From an uncultured Peptoniphilus sp. (GTDB lineage: Bacteria > Bacillota > Clostridia > Tissierellales > Peptoniphilaceae), in assembly GCA_947254665.1 (NCBI GenBank), contig CAMYEJ010000005.1, positions 1 through 22,591 of the forward strand: 22,591 nt of DNA, in the 5' to 3' direction. Positions 6,415 through 13,830 of the stretch are shown in pieces. The position numbers and the translations under genes are program-made. Position 1 is the stretch's first letter, and each line of letters begins with the position of its first letter. The notes beneath the pieces were generated by a model. The model was not told where the DNA came from and did not search any database. It was given only the letters and a program-made list of their open reading frames with translations.

Positions 6415-7324
6415 CAGAAGATGGTGTAAACAATCATCAAAAAGAGCAAGACTTTAAATATGAAGCTAAAAAAGCGAAAATTAAAGTTAAACATATATTC
6501 CAAAAGTTAATAGTATTGGATATCCTATTATTCCAGATGGATTTTATAACCAAACATATAAAGAAATAAAAAGCGAACCATATTTTCAAGATAAAGTTGA
6601 AAAAAATTCTGATAAATCTTATTCAAAAGAAGTAAGATATATACAAGGATTCAATGGTGATTTTAGACCAAAGGATGGTCTTACTCGTGCGGAAGCTGCA
6701 CAAATCTTAGCCAATGTATTGATTGAAGACGGCTACAATTACAATAATAATTTCAAAATTTCTTATAAGGACATTGGAGAAGCATGGTACACTAGAGCGA
6801 TTAAAATAGTAACTGAAGCTAAAGTGTTTACTGGTTATAAGGATGGAAACTTCAATCCACAAAAGAAGATTACAAGAAATGAATGGATTTCAACTTTAAA
6901 GAGATTCCAAGAACTTTCAAATGTAAGCGGTAATCACATGAATCTAGAGGCTGGACATTGGGCAACAAGTGAAATTGAAGCAGCATACAAAGAAGGCTGG
7001 CTAAAGATTTATGAAGAAGGAAAGGTTAAGTATGATGGTGATAAGTTTATCACTAGAGAAGAAGTAGTATCCATTTGTAACAAGGCTTATAATAGGTTTG
7101 TTGATAAGGATTATATTGAAAAGAATGGTAAGAACCTAATAAACTTCAATGATGTCAACGAAAAAATGTGGTCATACGCTGATATTATATGTGCAAGCAA
7201 CACTTTCTTGTATCAAGGAAATACTATTAAGGTACACATGAATAATGATAGCGAAAGCTCATTTAATATTGACACCAATGGATTTGAAATAAAACAAGGA
7301 AAGTTTGAAAGAATACCAAGATAA
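6393..7324 (+). pseudogene. 3' remnant of an SLH-domain surface-protein gene, frameshifted
   Basis: No start codon with a ribosome binding site exists for this coding stretch. From 6393 one frame reads AEKGITITEDGVNNHQKEQ and on to about 6485. It then continues plausibly only in a second frame (open from 6491) reading TYIPKVNSIGYPIIPDGFYN, so an indel lies near 6480-6495. The second frame runs to the stop at 7322-7324 and contains three S-layer-homology-like units: YIQGFNGDFRPKDGLTRAEA, then WYTRAIKIVTEAKVFTGYKD, then HWATSEIEAAYKEGW with FITREEVVSI. SLH units bind pyruvylated wall polymers. The fragment represents the C-terminus of a secreted protein; its 5' part is lost at the junction with proC. 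A good terminator follows. A short product from an internal TTG near 6719 is possible but has no signal peptide. Confidence 0.7.
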
Positions 7325-7336
7325 AAGTAAAAATAT

Positions 7337-7366
7337 AGAGGCTCGTTTAGTCGAGTCTCTTTTTTT
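7337..7366 (+). terminator. Terminator after the SLH remnant
   Basis: AGAGGCTCG (7337-7345) pairs with CGAGTCTCT (7352-7360), with one G-U pair and a 6-base loop, and a run of seven T residues ends at 7366. Confidence 0.85.
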
Positions 7367-7478
7367 AGCAAGACAAACTCCAGATTAATGTTTAATTTTT
7401 TATATTTTTTTGTATGTATAATTTATTATTAGCCTATTTACTAGATTAAGCATATAAATTTATATATTTTTAAAAATG

Positions 7479-7487
7479 TGCTATACT
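7479..7487 (+). promoter_or_regulatory. Extended -10 promoter of the glycosyltransferase gene
   Basis: TG-C-TATACT lies at 7479-7487, 55 bases before the start codon. No strong -35 is seen. The region 7367-7478 is AT-rich with nothing else I can name. Confidence 0.45.
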
Positions 7488-7542
7488 GAGCTGAGAACTA
7501 TATTTAATGATTGAAAATATTATAGATATAAAAGGAGAATTT

Positions 7543-8772
7543 ATGAAGATATTAAACGTTTTGGCTCAGCTACCGATGAAGACTGGAAGTGGCGTATATT
7601 TTTCAAACTTGGTTGAGGAACTTAATGCACAAGGTCATGAAAACATCCTTCTCTATGGAGTGCAGGCACCATATTCTGTGGATATGGAAGGTAAGCACTA
7701 CCCTGTTGTATTTAAATCTGAGAGAATTCCATTTCCTATTGCCAGTATGAGCGACGTGATGCCCTACGAGAGCACCATATATTCAGAGATGACTGAGGAC
7801 ATGATTGATTTAGAACTTGGCGTGTTTAGAGATGTTTTGGAAAAGATTAGAGACACTGAAAATGTAGACCTTGTAATAACACACCATATTTTCTTCCTAT
7901 CATCCCTAGTTAGAGAAGTATTTAAAGATATTCCTGTGGTTTGCTTCTGCCATGGTACGGATCTTAGACAGCTAGAAAGATTTCCAAGATTTTTAAAGAG
8001 ATGCAAATCTATCAAGGATCTCGATATGATCTTTACAGTTTCTCCAAATGAATCTGAAAAGATTCACGAAATTTTCTCCTACGATAGGGACAAAATAAAG
8101 TTGGTCGGCGGTGGTTTCAATCAAAACATCTTCAATAGAAATTATGAAAAGTTAGACGACGGCATACTTAGAGTCTGCTATGCAGGTAAACTTTCAAGAT
8201 CAAAAGGAGTCTATGAACTCGCTAGAAGTTTTCCATTGGTTAAGAAAAATCTAGATAATCTAGAGTACCATATCATCGGCGCAACTTCTGATGAAGAAAA
8301 GAGAAGACTATACGACTTGGCAGAAAATTTAGAAGGCTTCAAAGTTTATGACGCTGAGGACCAGGTGACCATGGCGAAACATTTGAAGAAGTGCGACGTA
8401 TTTGTTCTGCCTTCTTATTATGAGGCGTTAGGACTTATTGCCATAGAAGCAATGGCGACAGGACTCTATGCAGTTACATCTGAAATCGAAGGTTTGAGGG
8501 CGGAACTTGGTGACAAGGTGAATGAGTCAGGACTTATTCTCTATACGAAGCTTCCAACCATCTACGATTTGGACAATCCTTGCGAAGAAGAAGTGCCAGC
8601 CTATGTAGAAAGGCTAGCGAAAAATATAGAAACTCAACTTAGAAAATCTGAAAGAAAAGAAAAAGTTGGCAAAGATATCATGGATATAATCGACGGAAAA
8701 TCCTGGGCAAATCTTGCAAAGAGGATTGAAAAGATGCTTATAGAGGTGGCAAATGACAGAAAAACTAAATGA
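7543..8772 (+). CDS. GT4-family glycosyltransferase (GT-B fold)
   Basis: This is a 409-residue cytoplasmic enzyme expected to transfer a sugar from a nucleotide-sugar donor to a lipid, wall polymer or protein acceptor. The N-terminal acceptor domain starts MKILNVLAQLPMKTGSG with a glycine-rich loop. CHGTDLRQLERFP (136-148) is the conserved inter-domain helix region. The donor domain shows AGKLSRSKGV (214-223), with the phosphate-binding Arg/Lys, and the E-x7-E motif EALGLIAIE (294-302). The acceptor is not predictable. The start is set at 7543, where AAAGGAG (7531-7537) is correctly spaced; an in-frame ATG at 7507 lacks a ribosome binding site. The last 20 bases overlap the CpXC gene, indicating a two-gene operon. 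Confidence 0.9.
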   Translation: MKILNVLAQLPMKTGSGVYFSNLVEELNAQGHENILLYGVQAPYSVDMEGKHYPVVFKSERIPFPIASMSDVMPYESTIYSEMTEDMIDLELGVFRDVLEKIRDTENVDLVITHHIFFLSSLVREVFKDIPVVCFCHGTDLRQLERFPRFLKRCKSIKDLDMIFTVSPNESEKIHEIFSYDRDKIKLVGGGFNQNIFNRNYEKLDDGILRVCYAGKLSRSKGVYELARSFPLVKKNLDNLEYHIIGATSDEEKRRLYDLAENLEGFKVYDAEDQVTMAKHLKKCDVFVLPSYYEALGLIAIEAMATGLYAVTSEIEGLRAELGDKVNESGLILYTKLPTIYDLDNPCEEEVPAYVERLAKNIETQLRKSERKEKVGKDIMDIIDGKSWANLAKRIEKMLIEVANDRKTK

Positions 8773-9424
8773 AAAAGCGATATGTGGACATTGTAACAAA
8801 CCTTTTGATGTAGAAATCTACACCAGTATAAATACGAGGGTGGATCCAGAGATGGAGCTAAAAGTTTTAAACTACGATGTATTTGAATACACCTGTCCCC
8901 ACTGTGGTGAAAAAGTAAAGGTAATTTACGATATGCTCTACCATATGGAGCAGGAAGGTACTATGATCTACCTAACGGATCCAAGTAATGTAGATGAAGA
9001 AATCAAAACTCTTGACGAATTTTACAATAATGATTTTAAAAAATTCCAAGAACTTATGAAAATTGACCCGCCGAGGGTGAGAGTTGTGGTGGATCTAGTT
9101 GAACTTAGAGAAAAGATCCTTATTTTCAAGGGCGGCTACGACGATAGAATTATGGAACTTTACAAATCCCTATTGATTCTTCAGATCAACGAGAGAGAAA
9201 ATATGGAGATCATAAGGATGTTCTACGATATCTACGAAAACAAACCTATAATCGTGGTAATTGACAAAGATCTTAAGGAGTATCACTACGATTTTAGAGA
9301 AGAAGGATACAGGGAACTTGAAGAACAGTTTAAGGATAGGCTCGAAGGCTTCGAAAGATATGTGGTAAACGAAAAATTCGCCATTGAATTTATTGAAAAT
9401 ATACTAAAGAAGAAAGAAAATTAA
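8753..9424 (+). CDS. CpXC-domain protein (zinc-ribbon-like N-terminus)
   Basis: This is a 223-residue soluble protein. The N-terminal ~100 residues match the CpXC pattern: C11-GH-C14, then YTSINTRVDPEMELKVLNYD, then C48-PH-C51-GE. The four cysteines likely hold a zinc ion. The C-terminal half is rich in charged helices (LREKILIFKGGYDDRIMELYK, from about 121) and has no motif I recognise. The role of CpXC proteins is not established. The start at ATG 8753 lies inside the glycosyltransferase gene, with GAGGTGG at 8743-8749, so the two are likely translationally coupled. The downstream neighbour is convergent. Confidence 0.8.
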   Translation: MTEKLNEKAICGHCNKPFDVEIYTSINTRVDPEMELKVLNYDVFEYTCPHCGEKVKVIYDMLYHMEQEGTMIYLTDPSNVDEEIKTLDEFYNNDFKKFQELMKIDPPRVRVVVDLVELREKILIFKGGYDDRIMELYKSLLILQINERENMEIIRMFYDIYENKPIIVVIDKDLKEYHYDFREEGYRELEEQFKDRLEGFERYVVNEKFAIEFIENILKKKEN

Positions 9425-9488
9425 TTTATTCAATTCGCGAGTTTGATATTACTAAAATACGTCGGAATTTCTAAAAAATAAATACAAA

Positions 9489-9531
9489 AAAAACCTTCAA
9501 TCAAAGGTATTACTTCGATTGAAGGTTTTTT
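9489..9531. terminator. Bidirectional terminator between the CpXC gene and dacA
   Basis: The left arm 9489-9502 (core CCTTCAATC) pairs perfectly with 9517-9530 (core GATTGAAGG) across a 14-base loop. There is an A-run on the left and a T-run on the right, giving T-tracts on both strands. The right arm includes the first base of the dacA stop codon. It serves both convergent operons. Confidence 0.85.
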
Positions 9532-10843
9532 ATGCTGCATTTCTATCGATATTTTTGAAGATTTCTCTGTAAATGGACATAATTTTGTTGATTATTCCCC
9601 TTTCGCGGATATCTTCTTTAATTATTAATTTTGATTCTCCTACTTCTTTGCCATCTACTGTATAGGTGATTGAACCTACTACCGTATTCTTAGGTAGTGG
9701 AGCTGCAATTTCGTTTAGATGAACTTCGTTTTCCACATTTGATTCTGGGTGGACTAGTGAAGAAACTTCCGATTCTTGATATACATTGTAGCTTGGTTCT
9801 TGGGAATTTTCTGCTTCGATAGTTGTAACAGGAGCATGGGTGCTTCCGAGAATTCTATTTTCATACTTGGTTAGAGCGATATTTGCGACTCTTTTTGCAA
9901 CTACATATCTTGACCAATCGGATTTCGATCCAGTGGTTATGGTGATAAGTCTTAGATCCTTGGTGGTCTTGCCGTCTCCTGGTTTTAGTTCAGTTGCTAT
10001 AAGACATCTTCCTGCTGCTCCAGTGTATCCGGTTTTAAGCCCTTGTACTTCAGGAATTACTCCGAGGATTGGATTTGTTGAGTAAGCTGTAAATTCTCTT
10101 TCTGCTTCAACGATTGAAGGCGTCTTTGTGTATTCTAAGATTTCTGGATGTTCCTTCATAATAAATCTTGCAAGGAGAAACATCTCTCTAGTGGTCATCT
10201 TGTTATAATCTTCGATTGAATAGTCTGTTAGCCCTGTTGGATTTATCATGTGGGCATTGGTAAGGCCAAGATCCTTACACTTCTTGTTCATCATGGCAAC
10301 AAAGGCTTCGGTAGATCCTGCTACCTTTATTGCAAGGGAAGTTATGGCGTCGTTTCCAGATATAACTAGTGCTGCTGTTAGAAGTTCTTTTACAGTCTTT
10401 GTATCTCCCTCTTTTATTTTGTAGGATGAACCTGGTAGGACTTCTGCTTCATGTGGAATTGTCACCAGGTCGTCTAGTTTCAACTTGCCTGCTTTGATCT
10501 GGTCTAGAACCACATAAACGGATACGAGTTTAGAAGTTGAAGCCATTGCTACCACTTCGTCTATATCGTTAAATTCCAAAATTTCTCCTGTTTCATAGTC
10601 TCCGATTAGAAATGTCTTTGCAAGCTCGTTGGTAGATTTTTTGTCTAGCTTATCTATGAGAAGTGCTTCTTCGTAGGTCGCTCTATCCACTCCATGGGAA
10701 GTTGGTACGAAGATGTTTTGGTTTCTAATCTCCTGAGGCTCTGTAACTTTCGTTTCTTTCTGCGGAACATTATCCATTGCATAGGAAATGCCTGGAGAAA
10801 GTAGAACTACTATTGCAAGGATTAAACTTGTAAGTCTTTTCAT
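9530..10843 (-). CDS. dacA: D-alanyl-D-alanine carboxypeptidase (DacA-type, penicillin-binding protein 5 family)
   Basis: This 437-residue secreted serine peptidase trims the terminal D-Ala from peptidoglycan stem peptides outside the membrane. A signal peptide (1-22, MKRLTSLILAIVVLLSPGISYA) is followed by a linker. The S11 peptidase domain has active-site S-T-S-K (102-105, where families usually show STTK or STSK), SGN (162-164) and KTGYT (270-274). A smaller beta domain (about 340-412) follows, and the C-terminal helix (about 417-434, INKIMSIYREIFKNI) is probably the amphipathic membrane anchor typical of PBP5. All catalytic residues are present. It is the last gene of a four-gene minus-strand operon, and its ATG overlaps the preceding stop by four bases. 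The neighbouring glucosaminidase supports a wall-remodelling role. Confidence 0.95.
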   Translation of the reverse strand: MKRLTSLILAIVVLLSPGISYAMDNVPQKETKVTEPQEIRNQNIFVPTSHGVDRATYEEALLIDKLDKKSTNELAKTFLIGDYETGEILEFNDIDEVVAMASTSKLVSVYVVLDQIKAGKLKLDDLVTIPHEAEVLPGSSYKIKEGDTKTVKELLTAALVISGNDAITSLAIKVAGSTEAFVAMMNKKCKDLGLTNAHMINPTGLTDYSIEDYNKMTTREMFLLARFIMKEHPEILEYTKTPSIVEAEREFTAYSTNPILGVIPEVQGLKTGYTGAAGRCLIATELKPGDGKTTKDLRLITITTGSKSDWSRYVVAKRVANIALTKYENRILGSTHAPVTTIEAENSQEPSYNVYQESEVSSLVHPESNVENEVHLNEIAAPLPKNTVVGSITYTVDGKEVGESKLIIKEDIRERGIINKIMSIYREIFKNIDRNAA

Positions 10844-11148
10844 TTCTTCCTTTTACTTTCTACGGATTCTATCTTTTCCATAAAGGATCTTTCTTTGTCG
10901 CGTCTGTCATCGATCTTGACAACAGAGTAGACTCTGTTAGCTCCATTTAGAAATACGGACTCTTGCATTCTTTTGATTGCTTCGTACATAGTATCTAAAT
11001 CGGGAGCTTCTATAACTGTTCCCATTGGGTTAAGTGCAAATGTAATATTTTTCATGTCGCTGATGCTATCCAATGCTCCAGCAATGTATTTTGAAACTGA
11101 TGTAGTTTCTGTTCCTATTGGAACTAGTGTTAGTTCACAAACTACCAT
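10840..11148 (-). CDS. MTH1187-family thiamine-binding protein (DUF77)
   Basis: This is a 102-residue small alpha/beta protein. The N-terminus VVCELTLVPIGTETTSVSKYIAGAL and the segment LNPMGTVIEAPDLDTMYEAIKRMQE match the MTH1187/YqgV family. Members form ferredoxin-like dimers or tetramers, and some bind thiamine. Its physiological role here is unknown, and no thiamine biosynthesis gene or TPP riboswitch is visible in the window. The start is placed at 11148: GGAGGT (11152-11157) overlaps the stop of the upstream gene, and the earlier ATG at 11160 lies inside that ribosome binding site. Spacing to the upstream gene is two bases and the downstream overlap is four, so translation is coupled. 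Confidence 0.88.
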   Translation of the reverse strand: MVVCELTLVPIGTETTSVSKYIAGALDSISDMKNITFALNPMGTVIEAPDLDTMYEAIKRMQESVFLNGANRVYSVVKIDDRRDKERSFMEKIESVESKRKK

Positions 11149-11150
11149 TT

Positions 11151-11735
11151 TTACCTCCATATAAAAGCCAAGATTAGGTAGATTAGTGCTACCAATAGTT
11201 GGCTAAAACTTTTTACATAAAAATATAATATACCACCTAGAATAAAAAATCCAATAGATATTAGAAAAAATATACTCACATGAAGTCTCGTGCTATCCTT
11301 GGTCCGCAAGTATCTGCCTATGATGGTTGCGCTATCTGTCAAGTATCCCGTAATATGTGTGCTCCTTATAAGGGCACCTTCGTACTTTAAAAAAAGGGAA
11401 TTTTGAAATCCAAAAATAAATGTAAGTAGGTACACTGCATATTCTCCTATGAAGTAGGATAAAATAGCAAGGGCCGACAAACATATAAATCCACGACGTA
11501 AATTATACTCGTAAGTAATATAAGTTCCCACCACAGAACCTACAAAGAACAGTCCAAAGATGGCAAGGAGAAAGGTGAGTCTTTCCTTGTCGTTGATGGA
11601 AAGTGCGATTGCAGTGGCATTGCCAGTGTGGTGAGTAATGGGCGTTTTGAAATTCATGACGCAGTAGGCGTTTGAAATCCCGCTTGCAATCATAAGGAAC
11701 ATGACTCTGAATTTGAAGCCAAGATTTCTATTCAT
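11151..11735 (-). CDS. YoaK/DUF1275-family membrane protein
   Basis: This 194-residue integral membrane protein has about six hydrophobic segments. The N-terminus FRVMFLMIASGISNAYCVMNF and the following THHTGNATAIAL correspond to the DUF1275/YoaK pattern (in which G-x-x-DA-x-x and TGN-hydrophobic segments are conserved), and the middle FGFQNSLFLKYEGALIRSTHITGYLTD matches the second family block (usually GxQN and TxTTGxLT). The function of the family is not established; a transport role is often assumed. The gene overlaps the upstream glucosaminidase gene by eight bases and is in the same operon. Family assignment is good; function is unknown. Confidence 0.85.
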   Translation of the reverse strand: MNRNLGFKFRVMFLMIASGISNAYCVMNFKTPITHHTGNATAIALSINDKERLTFLLAIFGLFFVGSVVGTYITYEYNLRRGFICLSALAILSYFIGEYAVYLLTFIFGFQNSLFLKYEGALIRSTHITGYLTDSATIIGRYLRTKDSTRLHVSIFFLISIGFFILGGILYFYVKSFSQLLVALIYLILAFIWR

Positions 11736-12288
11736 TATCCAGCTCCATCAAATTATATTTTTCTATGATGTCGATGACCTTTTTTGCGTAGTTAGGATCC
11801 GTCGCATAGCCGCAGGACTGAATAAGAGTGATTGCCTCTTTATAGTCCTTGGCATCTCTTACCTTTTCGTAACGTGCAGCGGTAGAGATGAGTTTGCCGT
11901 AATCTTTAAAACTCGCTTTTTTTGAGTCATATTTTTTAAAAGGTTCAAGCACGGACTTCTCCACTCCGTTTTCGTACTCCTTCGTCTCCATTTCAACTCC
12001 ACCGCTTTTGGCTTTGATTCCAAAGTAATTGTTGTATGTAGTAGATAGTTCGCTCCTTCCGAAATTACTCTCAAGCGCCGACTGAGCTAAGGTAACCGAC
12101 GGGAAGAGACCATTCTTTTTCGCTACACTGATTGCCAAAGGCTTGGTGGATTCTATGTAATTTTCTTTTAATTCAATAGTGTTCGTTCCCTTGTTTAGAA
12201 GCATGGCTGGAATCATCATAATAAGGATTCCAAGTATGGTAAGTGATACCAATCTTCTAAGAAACATATTGGGTTTTCTCTTTCTCAT
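11728..12288 (-). CDS. Membrane-anchored glucosaminidase (GH73-like peptidoglycan hydrolase)
   Basis: This 186-residue protein has an N-terminal basic stretch and one hydrophobic anchor (about 10-32), then a lysozyme-like domain. Landmarks are AQSALESNFGRSELS (68-82) with the predicted catalytic Glu73, YNNYFGIKA (85-93) and CGYATDPNYAKKV (159-171), all standard for GH73 endo-beta-N-acetylglucosaminidases such as FlgJ or the LytG type. It would cleave glycan strands close to the membrane. It is short, with no wall-binding repeats. Start ATG 12288 is supported by GGAGGAT (12291-12297); an upstream in-frame start at 12351 lies upstream of the proposed promoter and is rejected. It is the first gene of the operon leading to dacA. 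Confidence 0.9.
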   Translation of the reverse strand: MRKRKPNMFLRRLVSLTILGILIMMIPAMLLNKGTNTIELKENYIESTKPLAISVAKKNGLFPSVTLAQSALESNFGRSELSTTYNNYFGIKAKSGGVEMETKEYENGVEKSVLEPFKKYDSKKASFKDYGKLISTAARYEKVRDAKDYKEAITLIQSCGYATDPNYAKKVIDIIEKYNLMELDNE

Positions 12289-12304
12289 AAATCCTCCATG
12301 TTTT

Positions 12305-12332
12305 ATTTTATCAAAAATTTCAAAAAATGCAA
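12305..12332 (-). promoter_or_regulatory. Promoter of the glucosaminidase-dacA operon
   Basis: On the minus strand, TTGCAT (12327-12332) and TAAAAT (12305-12310) are 16 bases apart, 17 bases upstream of the start codon. It diverges from the HEPN-gene promoter. Confidence 0.5.
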
Positions 12333-12379
12333 AAATTCCCGATGAAATCAATAATGGAAAGGATATCTAAAATTTGATA

Positions 12380-12388
12380 TGCTATAAT
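12380..12388 (+). promoter_or_regulatory. Extended -10 promoter of the HEPN/nuclease-tadA operon
   Basis: TG-C-TATAAT occupies 12380-12388, a perfect extended -10. No clear -35 is seen. AAGGAGGG at 12396-12403 follows, so the leader is very short. Confidence 0.6.
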
Positions 12389-12406
12389 TAAATTTAAGGA
12401 GGGAAC

Positions 12407-13330
12407 ATGGGCTTACCAGATCTATCATTCGCAGGGTTTAAGTTTGAAAAAATAAAGAATCCAGTTAAATACTCGATTCTACATAGAGAATATCCGCCTA
12501 AGATGACGGACGAGATGCACACGATAGTAGAAGATTTACTTTGGTATGTGCCAAACATAGACTCTATTCAATCACCTAAGAATGATATGGCGCTGTCACT
12601 CGATTTCGATGAGTTTGCCTTCGACCTAGTGAAGAAGAATATGCAGCTTGGAGTTGAAGACGTGGCGGTGCTCGACTATATTCCAAAATCGGTGGTAGAT
12701 TTTTATAAAAATGAAGTGGATCCAGACTTTCAAAAGATAATTATCACCAAGTACAAGGACGAATCCACCACCAACGGTCTCCTTAGACACATTAGAAACG
12801 CAATAGCCCATGGTTACTTTACCTTGGTTGATGGGATGCTTGTAGGCTTTGATTTTAAAACTACTAAGTACACAGACGAAGAATGTACTGCTATCTTTAA
12901 AATATATCCGAAAAATCTTTTAAAATCTCTTAGAATTTTAAACGAAGAGGTGACGGAGGAAGAACTTGCGAAGAAGGCTCTACTGAGATGTGACTATGTG
13001 GTGGAAGACTTCGACGATTCCTACGATCACACTGAGATGGGATTTGATTTCTATGCCAAAAAAGGAAGACGCAGGTTTGCGGTAGAGGTTAAGAAGTACA
13101 AGGATGTGGAAGTGCTATCTCAAAGGGAAATAGACAGATTGGTAAGAGAGTTTTCGAATATCTATAAAACCATAATTCCAGTTCTATTTATAAATACATC
13201 CCTTATTACAGATGAATCGAAGGAGAAACTTCAAGAAGAAAAGATAATTATTCTAGACGTGAAAAATATAAAGAAGATGATGAGAGGAATAGACGTGCTA
13301 AAAGAGGTGGTAGACCTTGGAAAAAAATAG
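12407..13330 (+). CDS. Candidate two-domain nuclease: HEPN-like plus PD-(D/E)XK-like
   Basis: I do not recognise this 307-residue soluble protein as a named family. Two motif sets stand out. Around residue 125, LLRHIRNAIAHGYF contains R130-N-x3-H135, the RNxxxH form of the HEPN RNase motif. In the C-terminal ~100 residues, GFDFYAKKGRRRFAVEVKK gives D214 and E227-V-K229, the spacing of a PD-(D/E)XK (Mrr-like) nuclease core. This is followed by the helix and strands expected of that fold (TIIPVLFINTSLI, IIILDV). HEPN RNases act in toxin-antitoxin, CRISPR and abortive-infection systems; Mrr-like domains act in restriction. Both domain calls rest on motifs only. The start is well supported by AAGGAGGG. 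The 3' end overlaps tadA by 14 bases, implying coupled expression. Confidence 0.6.
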   Translation: MGLPDLSFAGFKFEKIKNPVKYSILHREYPPKMTDEMHTIVEDLLWYVPNIDSIQSPKNDMALSLDFDEFAFDLVKKNMQLGVEDVAVLDYIPKSVVDFYKNEVDPDFQKIIITKYKDESTTNGLLRHIRNAIAHGYFTLVDGMLVGFDFKTTKYTDEECTAIFKIYPKNLLKSLRILNEEVTEEELAKKALLRCDYVVEDFDDSYDHTEMGFDFYAKKGRRRFAVEVKKYKDVEVLSQREIDRLVREFSNIYKTIIPVLFINTSLITDESKEKLQEEKIIILDVKNIKKMMRGIDVLKEVVDLGKK

Positions 13331-13799
13331 TTTAGATACGAGTAAGTACATGAAACTAGCCCTCCACCTGGCGAAGAAATCCTATAGGAGAGGAGAGATT
13401 CCTGTAGGAGCAGTGGTAGTTTTGCATGGTAAGGTCGTAGGATATGGATATAATTTAAAAGAAACATTAAACGACGCCACAGAACACGCGGAGCTTAGGG
13501 CTCTAAAGATGGCTGCGAAAACTCTTGGCACCTATCATTTGGAAGGTACAAAGATGTATACAACCCTTGAACCATGTGCCATGTGTGCCGGAGCAATGAT
13601 ACTCTTTCGAATAGATAAACTAGTAATCGGAGCGAAGAGTCCTCGCATGGGAGCTGCAGGATCGAACTTAAATATCTTAGATAGAGAAGGTCTAAATCAC
13701 AAAGTAAAGGTGGAGTATTCCATCTATGGCGATGAATGCAGCAAACTTATAAGTAAATTTTTTAAAAATATAAGAAGAAATAAAAAAGCCTATGATTGA
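13317..13799 (+). CDS. tadA: tRNA-specific adenosine deaminase TadA
   Basis: This 160-residue zinc deaminase converts A34 to inosine in the anticodon of tRNA-Arg(ACG). It shows the zinc/catalytic motif H57-A-E59 and P86-C-x2-C (Cys87, Cys90), in TEHAELRAL and TLEPCAMCAGAM, plus the tRNA-type N-terminus YMKLALHLAKKS. Length and the C-terminal helix (CSKLISKFFKNIRRNKK) are normal for bacterial TadA. The start is taken as TTG 13317 because GAGGTGG (13304-13310) is spaced six bases before it and the N-terminal length then fits the family. The first later ATG (13350) has no ribosome binding site. It overlaps the HEPN/nuclease gene by 14 bases. The stop codon lies in a terminator hairpin. Confidence 0.95.
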   Translation: MEKNSLDTSKYMKLALHLAKKSYRRGEIPVGAVVVLHGKVVGYGYNLKETLNDATEHAELRALKMAAKTLGTYHLEGTKMYTTLEPCAMCAGAMILFRIDKLVIGAKSPRMGAAGSNLNILDREGLNHKVKVEYSIYGDECSKLISKFFKNIRRNKKAYD

Positions 13800-13830
13800 A
13801 GCACAATCATAGGTTTAATTATTTTTTTAC
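13789..13830. terminator. Bidirectional terminator between tadA and the lipoprotein gene
   Basis: CCTATGATTG (13789-13798) and CAATCATAGG (13804-13813) form a perfect 10-base stem with a 5-base loop. A T-rich tract follows to 13830 on the plus strand, and six T residues follow the stem on the minus strand. The left arm contains the last tadA codons and most of its TGA stop. Confidence 0.85.

Noticed and set aside
6719..7324. Intact 201-residue SLH protein starting at TTG 6719
   Set aside because: The SLH unit is cut at that position, the same frame is coding-like upstream to 6491, and no ribosome binding site or signal peptide precedes the TTG.
11149..11160. TPP riboswitch or other thiamine regulation near the thiamine-binding gene
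   Set aside because: The gene sits inside an operon with a two-base spacer, and no aptamer-sized leader exists there or before the first gene.
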